DNA of 64,000 nucleotides from Bradyrhizobium mercantei (GTDB lineage Bacteria > Pseudomonadota > Alphaproteobacteria > Rhizobiales > Xanthobacteraceae), in the NCBI RefSeq assembly GCF_001982635.1, contig NZ_MKFI01000005.1, positions 603,519 to 667,518 of the forward strand, written 5' to 3'. The notes below the pieces were generated by a model. The model ran no database searches. It was given only the letters and a program-made list of their open reading frames with translations, and was not told the origin of the DNA. The stretch's first letter is position 1. The number at the start of each line of letters is the position of its first letter. This document shows positions 8,537 to 16,023 of this stretch, one piece after another. A program made the position numbers and the translations under genes.

Positions 8537-9517
8537 TTACTTCTCGGCCAGCGGGTGCAGGTCGCGGACCAGGCTCTTCAGCCGCTCCTCGACCACATGG
8601 GTGTAGATCTGGGTGGTCGAGATATCGGTGTGGCCGAGCAGGGTCTGCACGATCCGCAGGTCGGCGCCATTGTGCAGCAGATGGCTGGCAAACGCATGAC
8701 GCAGCACGTGCGGGGAGACCAGCCGCGGCGCAAGTCCGGAGGCGCTCGCAAGCTCCTTCAGGTCGCGGGCGAAATGCTGCCGGGTCAAATGGCCGCTCTC
8801 GCCGGAGGAGGGAAACAGCCATTTCGACGGCGCCGCCTTCTTCGCCTTCGGTGTCATCACCTCCAGCGCCGCGAGGTAATCCGCCATCGCCTGGCGCGAG
8901 GCCTCGTTGAGCGGCACCAGCCGCTCCTTGTTGCCCTTGCCGCGCACCACGATCATCCGCGCATCGCGCCGCGCCGCGGACACCGGCAGCGACACCAACT
9001 CGGAGACGCGCAGGCCGGTAGCGTAGAGCACCTCGAGCAGGCAATACAGCCGCAGCGCGCGCAGCCGCTGCGCCGGCGAGACGTCGGTCTGGGTCAGCTC
9101 CTTGGCGCGGGTCAGCATGCGGTCGACGTCCTGGATCGACAGCACCTTGGGCAGGCTGCGGCCGCGCTTCGGGCCGGACAGGATCGCAGCCGGATCGTCG
9201 CCGCGGACCCGCTCGTTGAGCAGGAAACGGTAGAGATGCCGCATCGCCGACAGCCGCCGTGCCACGCTGGTCGACTTGAAGCCCCTGGTGTCGAGGTCGG
9301 CGAGGTAGCCGCGCAGCGCCTCGGTGTCGGCGCTGGTGAAATCGGCGCCGGCATGGGCGAGGTAGTCGGAAAAATCGGTGAGGTCGCGCCGGTAGGCGTC
9401 GAGCGTGTTGCGGCCTGCGCCCTGTTCCGCGGCGAGCATGTCGAGGAACAACGCGGTCAGTCTGGCGTCGGAGGACTTGATTTGAGGCTTGGCGGGAATC
9501 TTGGCTGCTACGGGCAT
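8537..9517 (-). CDS. xerD: Tyrosine recombinase XerD
   Basis: Site-specific recombinase acting with XerC at dif to resolve chromosome dimers. The 326 residues comprise an N-terminal SAM-like core-binding domain (about 20-105) and a catalytic domain with the full tyrosine-recombinase set: Arg170 (ATGLRVSEL), Lys194 (GKGNKER), His270-Arg273 (HVLRHAFA), His296 (LGHTDIS) and Tyr305 (QIYTHV). About 20 extra N-terminal residues compared with the E. coli protein are basic and may not be part of the fold. Although tyrosine recombinases also occur on integrative elements, the context (accA, aroK) is core chromosome, so XerD is favoured over an integrase. Confidence 0.93.
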   Translation of the reverse strand: MPVAAKIPAKPQIKSSDARLTALFLDMLAAEQGAGRNTLDAYRRDLTDFSDYLAHAGADFTSADTEALRGYLADLDTRGFKSTSVARRLSAMRHLYRFLLNERVRGDDPAAILSGPKRGRSLPKVLSIQDVDRMLTRAKELTQTDVSPAQRLRALRLYCLLEVLYATGLRVSELVSLPVSAARRDARMIVVRGKGNKERLVPLNEASRQAMADYLAALEVMTPKAKKAAPSKWLFPSSGESGHLTRQHFARDLKELASASGLAPRLVSPHVLRHAFASHLLHNGADLRIVQTLLGHTDISTTQIYTHVVEERLKSLVRDLHPLAEK

Positions 9518-9533
9518 GCCAGAATCATAGCGC

Positions 9534-9680
9534 CTATTTCTTGAGGAACTTATCCGGCGGGATGGTCACGGTCATTTCCCGCGGTTTCGGCTGCACGTAA
9601 TTCGCCAGCGCGAAGACGATGCCGTAGCCGATCCCGAAAATCACGGCGACGACCGTCAGGAAGCGGAACAGGCTGGGCAT
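9534..9680 (-). CDS. Small single-span membrane protein (48 aa)
   Basis: A 48-residue protein whose ATG is at 9680 and TAG stop at 9536-9534. Translation gives MPSLFRFLTVVAVIFGIGYG, then a second hydrophobic stretch to about residue 30 and a soluble tail PKPREMTVTIPPDKFLKK. The frame has no internal stop and strong GC bias at third positions. It ends 16 bp before the xerD start, so it is probably co-transcribed with xerD. I recall similar tiny proteins next to shikimate kinase in Bradyrhizobium and Rhodopseudomonas, which supports it being real. Function unknown. Confidence 0.75.
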   Translation of the reverse strand: MPSLFRFLTVVAVIFGIGYGIVFALANYVQPKPREMTVTIPPDKFLKK

Positions 9681-9825
9681 GGAGGCGACTCGGGCGGCGA
9701 ATTAACCAATGAAATCATCCAACATGTTCCCCGCGCCGTTGCAAGAGTCGCTGGTAACGGTATCGCCGGGGGTAGTATAGGTGGCTCGAATTCTGAACAA
9801 TTCGTCCCAATATCCGAGCTTTTTG

Positions 9826-10458
9826 ATGTCCGACGCAGCCGTCCCGGCGCCCACCCACCCGACCCTGGAGGCCGATATTGCGGCCGCGCTGGGGACGCGG
9901 TCGATCGTGCTGGTCGGCATGATGGGGGCCGGCAAGTCGACCATCGGCCGGCGGATGGCGGCGCGGCTCAAGCTGCCGTTCACCGATGCCGACACCGAGA
10001 TCGAGACCGCCGCGGGCATGACGATTCCGGAGATCTTCGAGACCCACGGCGAGCCGTATTTTCGCGATGGCGAGGCGCGGGTGATCGCTCGCATCCTCGA
10101 CAGCGGCCCGATCGTGCTGGCGACCGGCGGCGGCGCCTTCATGCGCGAGGAGACCCGCAACCGGATCCGCGCCCGTGCGGTCTCGATCTGGCTCAAGGCC
10201 GACAGTGATATCATCATGCGCCGGGTCCGCCGCCGCGCCGACCGTCCGCTGCTGCACACCCCTGACCCGGAGGCGACCGTCAACCGGCTGCTCAGCGAGC
10301 GCGAGCCGCTCTACGGCACCGCCGATCTGACGATCGCCTCCCGCGACGTACCGCACGACCGTATCGTCGACGAATGCCTCGAGGCCCTGCATGCGCATCT
10401 GTGCGGCGTGCGTCCGGCCGACGGGCCACCATCTGATGGATTGAACGCGACCTCATGA
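9826..10458 (+). CDS. aroK: Shikimate kinase
   Basis: Phosphorylates shikimate at the 3-position using ATP, the fifth step of the chorismate pathway. P-loop GMMGAGKST (about residues 31-39), shikimate-binding DADTEIE, and the RDGEARVI and ATGGGAF motifs are all present, followed by a lid with RPLL. The ATG at 9826 gives 210 residues; a GTG 45 bp upstream is in frame but adds a non-conserved segment. The last codons overlap the aroB start (ATGA at 10455-10458), which implies translational coupling of two steps of the same pathway. The xerD-side small gene is divergent. Confidence 0.95.
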   Translation: MSDAAVPAPTHPTLEADIAAALGTRSIVLVGMMGAGKSTIGRRMAARLKLPFTDADTEIETAAGMTIPEIFETHGEPYFRDGEARVIARILDSGPIVLATGGGAFMREETRNRIRARAVSIWLKADSDIIMRRVRRRADRPLLHTPDPEATVNRLLSEREPLYGTADLTIASRDVPHDRIVDECLEALHAHLCGVRPADGPPSDGLNATS

Positions 10459-11597
10459 CTGCGCCCCTGAAACATTCCGCCTCCGTTACCCTCGACGTCG
10501 CGCTCGGCGACCGCGCCTATGACATCGTCATCGGCCGCGACGTACTGGCCTCGCTCGGCGAACGTGTCGCGGCGCTGCGGCCCGGCGTGCGCACCGCCAT
10601 CGTCACCGACCGTACCGTCGCCAAGCACTGGCTGGAGCCGACTGAGGCGTCGCTCGCCGCCGCTGGCGTGCCGACGTCGCGGATCGTCGTCGAGGAGGGC
10701 GAGGGCTCGAAGAGCTATGCGACGCTGACGCAGGTCAGCGAAGCGCTGATCGCGGCGAAGATCGAGCGCAACGATCTGGTCATCGCGCTCGGCGGCGGCG
10801 TGGTCGGCGATCTCGCCGGCTTCGCGGCCGCGATTCTGCGCCGCGGCGTCGATTTCGTGCAGGTGCCGACCTCGCTGCTAGCGCAGGTCGATTCCTCCGT
10901 TGGCGGCAAGACCGGCATCAACTCGCCGCAGGGCAAGAACCTGATCGGCGCCTTCCACCAGCCGGTGCTTGTGATCGCCGACACCTCGGTGCTCGACACG
11001 CTGTCGCCGCGCCAGTTCCGCGCCGGCTACGCCGAGGTCGCGAAATACGGCATCCTCGGTGACGAGGCGTTCTTCGCCTGGCTCGAGAAGAACCATGCCG
11101 ACATCTTCGCAGGCGGCGCCGGGCGCGAGCACGCGATCGCTACCTCCTGCCGCGCCAAGGCCGGCGTCGTCTCCCGCGACGAGCGCGAGACCGGCGAGCG
11201 CGCGCTGCTCAATCTCGGCCACACCTTCGGCCATGCGCTGGAAGCCGCGACCGGCTTCTCCGACCGCCTGTTCCACGGCGAGGGCGTCTCGGTCGGCATG
11301 GTGCTGGCCGCGGAATTCTCCGCGCAGCTCGGCATGATCTCGTCCGACGATGCGACCCGCATCGCGCGTCATCTTTCCGCGGTAGGATTGCCGACGCGCC
11401 TGCAGGATATCGCAGGGTTCAAGCAGGAAGGCCTTGCCGATGCCGACGCATTGCTGGCGCTGATGGCGCAGGACAAGAAGGTCAAGCGCGGTAAGCTCAC
11501 CTTCATCCTGCTCGAGGCGGTCGGCCGCGCCGTGATCGCCAACAATGTCGAGCCGCAGCCGGTGCGCGACTTCCTGCAAGCCAAGCTCAAGGCCTGA
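10455..11597 (+). CDS. aroB: 3-dehydroquinate synthase
   Basis: Converts DAHP to 3-dehydroquinate, the second step of the shikimate pathway; it needs NAD and a divalent metal. The 380-residue protein shows the NAD-binding glycine-rich segment ALGGGVVGDLAGFAAA, the substrate segment VPTSLLAQVDSSVGGKTG, and the metal-binding histidines in GHTFGHALE and FHGEGVS. It starts within the aroK stop codon. A 32-bp gap separates it from the following membrane-protein gene, which may be in the same transcript. Confidence 0.97.
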   Translation: MTAPLKHSASVTLDVALGDRAYDIVIGRDVLASLGERVAALRPGVRTAIVTDRTVAKHWLEPTEASLAAAGVPTSRIVVEEGEGSKSYATLTQVSEALIAAKIERNDLVIALGGGVVGDLAGFAAAILRRGVDFVQVPTSLLAQVDSSVGGKTGINSPQGKNLIGAFHQPVLVIADTSVLDTLSPRQFRAGYAEVAKYGILGDEAFFAWLEKNHADIFAGGAGREHAIATSCRAKAGVVSRDERETGERALLNLGHTFGHALEAATGFSDRLFHGEGVSVGMVLAAEFSAQLGMISSDDATRIARHLSAVGLPTRLQDIAGFKQEGLADADALLALMAQDKKVKRGKLTFILLEAVGRAVIANNVEPQPVRDFLQAKLKA

Positions 11598-11629
11598 AGC
11601 CTCGGATCAATAAGCCACGGATCATTTCA

Positions 11630-12940
11630 GTGGGATGGTTGACCTTCTCGATCGTGCTGCTCTGTCTCCTGATCTCCGCGTTCTTCGCGGCGAGTGAGAC
11701 GGCGCTGACCGGCGCCTCGCGCGCCAGCATGCTGCGGCTGTCGAAGCAGGGCAACAGCGAGGCCGGCGTGGTCTCAAAGCTGGTCAACATGCGCGAGCGC
11801 ATGATCGGCGCGCTGCTGCTCGGCAACAACATCGCCAATATCGGCGCCTCGGCGCTGGCGACCGGCGTGTTCACCGCCTGGTTCGGCGATGTCGGCGTGC
11901 TCTACGCCACCGCCGTGATGACCGTGATGGTCGTGGTGTTCGCCGAGGTGCTGCCCAAGACCATCGCGATCAACGCGCCCGACCGCATCTCGCTCTTGGT
12001 CGCGCGGCCGATGCGGCTGACGATCTTCGTGCTGGGGCCGTTGCTCACCGTCATCGAGACCATCGTGCTGGCGCTGATGAAGCTGCTCGGCATCAAGGTC
12101 GGTGCCCATCAGGCGGTGCTGTCGCCGACCGAACGTCTGCGTGGCGCGGTCGATCTGCTGCATCATGAAGGCAAGGTCGAGAAGCAGGACCGCGACATGC
12201 TCGGCGGGCTGCTCGACCTCAGCGAGCTTCAGGTCTCCGACGTGATGGTCCATCGCACCGAGATGACCATGGTCAACGCCGACCTGCCGCCGGAAGAACT
12301 GGTGCGCGAGGTGCTGGCCAGCGAATACACCCGCATCCCGCTGTGGCGGGAGAAGCCGGAAAACATCGTCGGCGTGCTGCACGCCAAGGATCTGCTGCGG
12401 GCGATCCGCGCCAATGAGGGCGACATGTCGGCGATCGATGCCTCGGCGATCGCGCTGCCGCCCTGGTTCGTGCCGGAAATGCGTCCGGTCTCCGAGCAGC
12501 TGAAGGCGTTCCGCCGCCGCAAGACCCACTTCGCCCTCGTGGTCGATGAGTATGGCGAGGTCGAAGGCATGGTGACGCTGGAGGACATTCTGGAGGAGAT
12601 CGTCGGCGACATCTCCGACGAGCATGACGTCGTCGTCGCCGGTGTCCGTGCCCAGCCGGACGGCTCGGTCGTGGTCGATGGCTCGGTGCCGATCCGCGAC
12701 CTCAACCGCGCGATGGACTGGCGGCTGCCGGACGAGGAGGCGACCACGGTTGCCGGCCTCGTGATCCACGAGGCGCGCTCGATCCCGGAGCGCGGCCAGA
12801 GCTTCACCTTCCACGGCTTCCGCTTCCGCGTGCTCCGCCGCGAGCGCAACCGCATCACCGCGCTGCGCATCGTGGCTGTCCCGCGCGAGGCCGCCGAACT
12901 CGACGAGAAGAAGCCGAAGCGGGCGGGAACGGCGTTCTGA
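11630..12940 (+). CDS. CNNM/CorC-HlyC family membrane protein with CBS domains
   Basis: A 436-residue inner-membrane protein of the UPF0053/HlyC-CorC family, associated with magnesium or cobalt resistance or efflux. The domain order is an N-terminal DUF21/CNNM transmembrane domain (about residues 1-185, starting WLTFSIVLLCLLISAFFAASETALTG), a pair of CBS domains (about 210-330; VMVHRTEMTMVNADLPPEE and VVDEYGEVEGMVTLEDILEEIVGDI), and a C-terminal CorC/HlyC domain (about 350-425). The GTG at 11630 is used because it gives the complete first membrane segment. 'Hemolysin' names in this family are historical; ion transport is the likelier role. Confidence 0.92.
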   Translation: MGWLTFSIVLLCLLISAFFAASETALTGASRASMLRLSKQGNSEAGVVSKLVNMRERMIGALLLGNNIANIGASALATGVFTAWFGDVGVLYATAVMTVMVVVFAEVLPKTIAINAPDRISLLVARPMRLTIFVLGPLLTVIETIVLALMKLLGIKVGAHQAVLSPTERLRGAVDLLHHEGKVEKQDRDMLGGLLDLSELQVSDVMVHRTEMTMVNADLPPEELVREVLASEYTRIPLWREKPENIVGVLHAKDLLRAIRANEGDMSAIDASAIALPPWFVPEMRPVSEQLKAFRRRKTHFALVVDEYGEVEGMVTLEDILEEIVGDISDEHDVVVAGVRAQPDGSVVVDGSVPIRDLNRAMDWRLPDEEATTVAGLVIHEARSIPERGQSFTFHGFRFRVLRRERNRITALRIVAVPREAAELDEKKPKRAGTAF

Positions 12941-12966
12941 GGCGACGCGAATGACGCCCATGCTAT

Positions 12967-13073
12967 CACCGTCACCCTGAGGAGCCGCGAAGCGGCGTCT
13001 CGAAGGGTCGACGGGCACGAGCGGTGGCCGTGCATCCTTCGAGGCTCGCTCTGCTCGCACCTCAGGATGACGG
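12967..13073. repeat. Palindromic intergenic repeat, family B copy 1
   Basis: Begins CACCGTCACCCTGAGGAG, contains an internal CCGCGAAGCGG hairpin and TCTCGAAGGGTCGACGG, and ends CATCCTTCGAGG...GCACCTCAGGATGACGG. The outer ends (ACCCTGAGG / CCTCAGGAT) are inverted, so transcribed RNA would fold into a long stem. A second copy lies at 46906-47043. It sits between the convergent CorC-like gene and the 13094-13555 gene, where it could end transcription in both directions. Confidence 0.85.
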
Positions 13074-13093
13074 GGCTGGCAGTCTGCCGGAAG

Positions 13094-13555
13094 TTACTCG
13101 ATATCGATCGAGATGCCCGACAGCTTCCACGCGCCGTCGGAGGGGATGAAGCCGAGCTGATACTTCACCTGCTTGGGCGTGGTGTCGAAATGGCCCTTCA
13201 GCCGCAACACGCCCTTGTCGTCGATCTTGGCATCCTCATCGAGCACGATCGGCTTGGCGACCACCGCATCGAACACCGCGTGCTTGTCGACCAGGTCCTT
13301 GAAGATGGTCTTCAGCTTGTCGGGCGGAAACTGGTCGCGGAACGGCTTTGAGATCTTGGCGTGGAACACGGTGAAATTGTTCGCGGCCACCGCGTCGTTG
13401 AGCGAGACCAGGATGCTCTTGATCAGCACCTCCTGGACGAACGGGCTCGGCATATCCAGCGCCGAGGCCGGGCGCATCGCGCAGATCAGGAGCAGGCCGG
13501 CGGCGGTGACAATCGACCGAAAACGTGGCCAGCAAGGGATCATCAATGGCCCCAT
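13094..13555 (-). CDS. Secreted protein of unknown function, possible NTF2-like fold
   Basis: Reads about 153 residues from the ATG at 13555 (other in-frame ATGs at 13573 and 13543 are possible; none has a clear ribosome-binding site). An N-terminal hydrophobic stretch ending near PASALDMP is a signal peptide, so the protein is periplasmic. The mature part has an acidic/helical first half (VQEVLIKSILVSLNDAVAANNFTVFHAKISKPFRDQF) and a strand-rich second half (GVLRLKGHFDTTPKQVKYQLGFI, GAWKLSGISIDIE), a pattern compatible with an NTF2-like fold. I do not recognise the family. Confidence 0.72.
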   Translation of the reverse strand: MGPLMIPCWPRFRSIVTAAGLLLICAMRPASALDMPSPFVQEVLIKSILVSLNDAVAANNFTVFHAKISKPFRDQFPPDKLKTIFKDLVDKHAVFDAVVAKPIVLDEDAKIDDKGVLRLKGHFDTTPKQVKYQLGFIPSDGAWKLSGISIDIE

Positions 13556-13662
13556 ATCAAGCGGCGATGCCATCCGTAGTTCTCACGTATGGAGCAGGTC
13601 CATCGCCGGAGGTACTATCCTCATAACGGAAAACCGCTGCTTCGTCTTGAGCCAAGCAGGCC

Positions 13663-13938
13663 CTAGCGCGGCTTTTCCCCGGGGCCGTGGGCATGGATCG
13701 CCAGCGCATGCACCGAGCCAGCGAGTTCCTGCGCCAGCGTCGCATTTATCATGCGATGGCGTTCGATCCGGCTCTTCCCTTCGAAGGCCGGAGACACAAT
13801 ATATACCCTGAAATGCGTCTCCCCGCCTGGCCGGTGGCCGGCGTGGCCCTCATGCAGATGTGACTCATCGACCACGTCGAGGCTTTCGGGCAAGAAAGCT
13901 TCACGCAACTTGTTTATGATAGCGTCTTTGGTGCTCAT
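13663..13938 (-). CDS. bolA: BolA family protein
   Basis: A 91-residue BolA-like protein; members partner with monothiol glutaredoxins to handle iron-sulfur clusters, and some act as transcription regulators. The start at 13938 (MSTKDAIINKLREAF) matches the family N-terminus. Core features are HAGHRPGGETHFRVYIVSPAFEGKSRIERHRMI and the C-terminal VHALAIHAHGPGE, containing the conserved class II histidines. It is divergent from the J-domain gene at 14048, sharing a 109-bp promoter region that carries nested palindromes. Confidence 0.93.
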   Translation of the reverse strand: MSTKDAIINKLREAFLPESLDVVDESHLHEGHAGHRPGGETHFRVYIVSPAFEGKSRIERHRMINATLAQELAGSVHALAIHAHGPGEKPR

Positions 13939-13999
13939 GGCGGCGGAGTTAGTTTCGCGACGGCTTTTCGTCAATGGTACAAGCGGGAAACGAGGTCTG

Positions 14000-14033
14000 C
14001 GCAATGTCAAGACTTGAAGATTTGTGCATTGCG
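14000..14033. promoter_or_regulatory. Nested inverted repeats in the bolA / J-domain intergenic region
   Basis: The arms CGCAATG (14000-14006) and CATTGCG (14027-14033) enclose TCAAGACTTGA (14007-14017), itself a 5-1-5 palindrome. Position between two divergent genes suggests an operator or a leader hairpin. No known regulator consensus is recognised. Confidence 0.4.
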
Positions 14034-14047
14034 TAGTCAAAGAGAAC

Positions 14048-14683
14048 ATGCCGATCGATTCATCAAAATTCTTCGACTCCATTCGCATCAAGCCGACCAA
14101 GGTGAGTGCGAAGCGCCAGGCGCAGGCCGGCGAGCAGGCTGTGACCTGCGAGTGGGCGGGTTGCCAGAACAAGGGCGCGCATCGCGCCCCGAAGGGCCGT
14201 GAGAATTCGCGCGAGTACTGGCACTTCTGTCTCGATCACGTCCGCGAGTACAACCAGTCCTACAATTTCTTCCAGGGCATGAATCCCGACGACGTCGCGC
14301 GCTACCAGAAGGATGCGCTGACCGGCCACCGCCCGACCTGGAAGATGGGCGCCAACAACGGCAAGAAGGAGAGCGGTCTCGATGCCGCCTCCGATCCGTT
14401 CCACGTGTTCTCCGAGCTCAACGGCCGCGGCCGCTGGCGCCCCGGACCGGGTGGCGCGGAGCCCAAGCCCGAGACCCGCAAGGTGATGAACGCCGAGCGC
14501 AAGGCGCTGATGGTGATGGGCCTCGGCGCCGAGGCGACGCTGGAAGACGTCAAGTCGAAATACAAGGCGCTGGTCAAGCAGCACCATCCCGACGCCAATG
14601 GCGGCGACCGCTCCACCGAGGATCGCCTGATCGAGATCATCAAGGCGTATAACTATCTCAAGACCGTGGTGCGCGAGGCCTGA
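14048..14683 (+). CDS. J-domain (DnaJ-like) protein
   Basis: A 211-residue protein with a single C-terminal J domain (about residues 150-211: LMVMGLGAEATLEDVKSKYKALVKQHHPDANGGDRSTEDRLIEIIKAYNYLK). The HPD tripeptide needed to stimulate DnaK is present. The N-terminal part has CEWAGCQNKGAHRAPKG and HFCLDHVREYN, which looks like a small C2HC-type metal site, and no G/F or zinc-finger region of classic DnaJ. The start at 14048 follows AGAGAA. It is probably a DnaK co-chaperone with a dedicated client; the client is unknown. Confidence 0.9.
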   Translation: MPIDSSKFFDSIRIKPTKVSAKRQAQAGEQAVTCEWAGCQNKGAHRAPKGRENSREYWHFCLDHVREYNQSYNFFQGMNPDDVARYQKDALTGHRPTWKMGANNGKKESGLDAASDPFHVFSELNGRGRWRPGPGGAEPKPETRKVMNAERKALMVMGLGAEATLEDVKSKYKALVKQHHPDANGGDRSTEDRLIEIIKAYNYLKTVVREA

Positions 14684-14690
14684 GCTCTCG

Positions 14691-14814
14691 CCGTCGCCCC
14701 TGCGAACGCAGCGGCCCATAACCACCGGCCGGTATTGTCTGCGCAAGATGTCTGCCCGACTGCCCCATTGATGGGCCGCGGCGTATGGGTCCCTGCTTTC
14801 GCAGGGACGACAGC
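14691..14814. repeat. Palindromic intergenic repeat, family D copy 1
   Basis: Starts CCGTCGCCCCTGCGAACGCA, continues GCGGCCCATAACCACCGG and ends GCGTATGGGTCCCTGCTTTCGCAGGGACGAC. The two ends are inverted copies. Related copies occur at 38354-38495 and 39896-40016. Here it lies between two convergent genes (J-domain protein and citrate synthase). Confidence 0.8.
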
Positions 14815-14852
14815 GGAGTTTGTGGCTCCGCCGTTGGATGTTTCCCGCTGTC

Positions 14853-15947
14853 TCAGTCCTTCGGCACTGCTCCGACATAGGACGAACTCGGACGGATCAA
14901 CCGTCCGGTGCGGCGCTGCTCGAGTGCGTGCGCGGTCCAGCCGGCGACACGGGCCACTGCGAAGATCGGCGTGAACGCCTGCCGCGGGATCTTGAGCCCG
15001 TCGAGCAGGATCGCGGTGAAGAACTCGACATTGGTCTCGAGCGGCCGCTCCGGATTCTTCTTCCGCAGCGCCTCGCGGATATAGGCTTCGACCTCGCCGG
15101 CAAACGGCAGGTCGGCACCGCTGGCCTCCAGGCGCTCGATCGCGACCTTCAGCACGTCGGCGCGCGGGTCGCGCACGCGATAGACGCGATGGCCGAAGCC
15201 CATCAGCCGCTCGCCGTGCGCCAGCGCCCCGTCGACCCAGGGCTTGATCCGCTCGCGGCTGCCGATCGCATCCAGCATCTCCAGCACCGGCTCCGGCGCG
15301 CCGCCATGCAGCGGGCCGGTCAGCGCGCAATAGCCGCCGGTGATGGCCGCGAACAGATCGGCCTGGGTCGAGGCGATCACCCGCGTGGTGAAGGTCGACG
15401 CATTCATGCCGTGATCGCAGACCGTGACGAGATAGGCGTCGAGGGCTGCGACCTCGCGCGGCGCGGCCCTGCGGCCCAGCAGCATGTGCAGCGTGTCGGC
15501 GGCGTGGCTGACATTCGGATCGGGCGCGATCGGCGCATGTCCCTTGGCTTGCTGTACCAACGCCCCCGCGACCACCGGGAAGGCGCCGACAATGGTCGCC
15601 TCGTGCTCCAGCCCGTTCTCGCCGCGGAGGCCCGCGATCGCGGCCCGGAAGCCGTCGACGATCGACATGCCGCGCGTTGGCGGCAGCAGGTCCGGCAGCC
15701 GCGCGAAGGCGCGCTCACGGGCAGCGCCGAGGCTGGCGCGGACATTGGCCTCGCTCAGCGACTTGCCGGTGGCGCCGTTCCACAGCCGCGCCGTGACGCC
15801 CTCGAAGCTCGACTTGCCGGCGAGGTTGGCGACGTGCTCGCCGGCGATGATCAACTCGCCGCGCTCGCCGTCGACATGGCTCAACACGGTCTCGGCGGCG
15901 GGAACGCCGTCCAGACCGATCTGGCTCTTGGTGAGAATCATATTCAT
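14853..15947 (-). CDS. Citrate synthase family protein (CitA-like)
   Basis: A 364-residue citrate/2-methylcitrate synthase-type enzyme, condensing an acyl-CoA with an oxoacid. The ATG at 15947 was chosen for its AGGAGA ribosome-binding site and the family-like start ILTKSQIGLDGVPAAETVLS. Both catalytic histidines are visible (CDHGMNASTF and GPLHGGAPEP), as is GFGHRVYRVRDPR. The third catalytic position, usually Asp in NVDF, is Glu here (ETNVEFFTAILLDGL). I recall the same change in actinobacterial CitA-type enzymes, so it need not mean loss of activity. It is divergent from a second citrate synthase 76 bp away; the two may form a hetero-oligomer or use different acyl-CoAs. Confidence 0.88.
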   Translation of the reverse strand: MNMILTKSQIGLDGVPAAETVLSHVDGERGELIIAGEHVANLAGKSSFEGVTARLWNGATGKSLSEANVRASLGAARERAFARLPDLLPPTRGMSIVDGFRAAIAGLRGENGLEHEATIVGAFPVVAGALVQQAKGHAPIAPDPNVSHAADTLHMLLGRRAAPREVAALDAYLVTVCDHGMNASTFTTRVIASTQADLFAAITGGYCALTGPLHGGAPEPVLEMLDAIGSRERIKPWVDGALAHGERLMGFGHRVYRVRDPRADVLKVAIERLEASGADLPFAGEVEAYIREALRKKNPERPLETNVEFFTAILLDGLKIPRQAFTPIFAVARVAGWTAHALEQRRTGRLIRPSSSYVGAVPKD

Positions 15948-15995
15948 GGCCCGATCTCCTTGCTTCACCCCTTCAAGGTCAGGCCTCTCGACGAG

Positions 15996-16022
15996 TTGAT
16001 CAATCTTGATTATATAAATCAA
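15996..16022. promoter_or_regulatory. Palindromic operator candidate between the two citrate-synthase genes
   Basis: TTGATCAA (15996-16003) is a perfect 8-bp palindrome. Just after it, TTGATT (16006-16011) and AATCAA (16017-16022) form a perfect 6-bp inverted repeat around ATATA. The second ends 1 bp before the ATG of the HTH-fused synthase and lies 49-75 bp upstream of the other gene's start. It is a natural target for the MerR-like domain encoded next to it, but that link is inference. Confidence 0.5.
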
Positions 16023-16023
16023 T

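Noticed and set aside
8537..9517. Tyrosine recombinase considered as a mobile-element integrase
   Set aside because: It matches XerD in length and motifs and lies among core genes (accA, aroK); no element ends or cargo are nearby.
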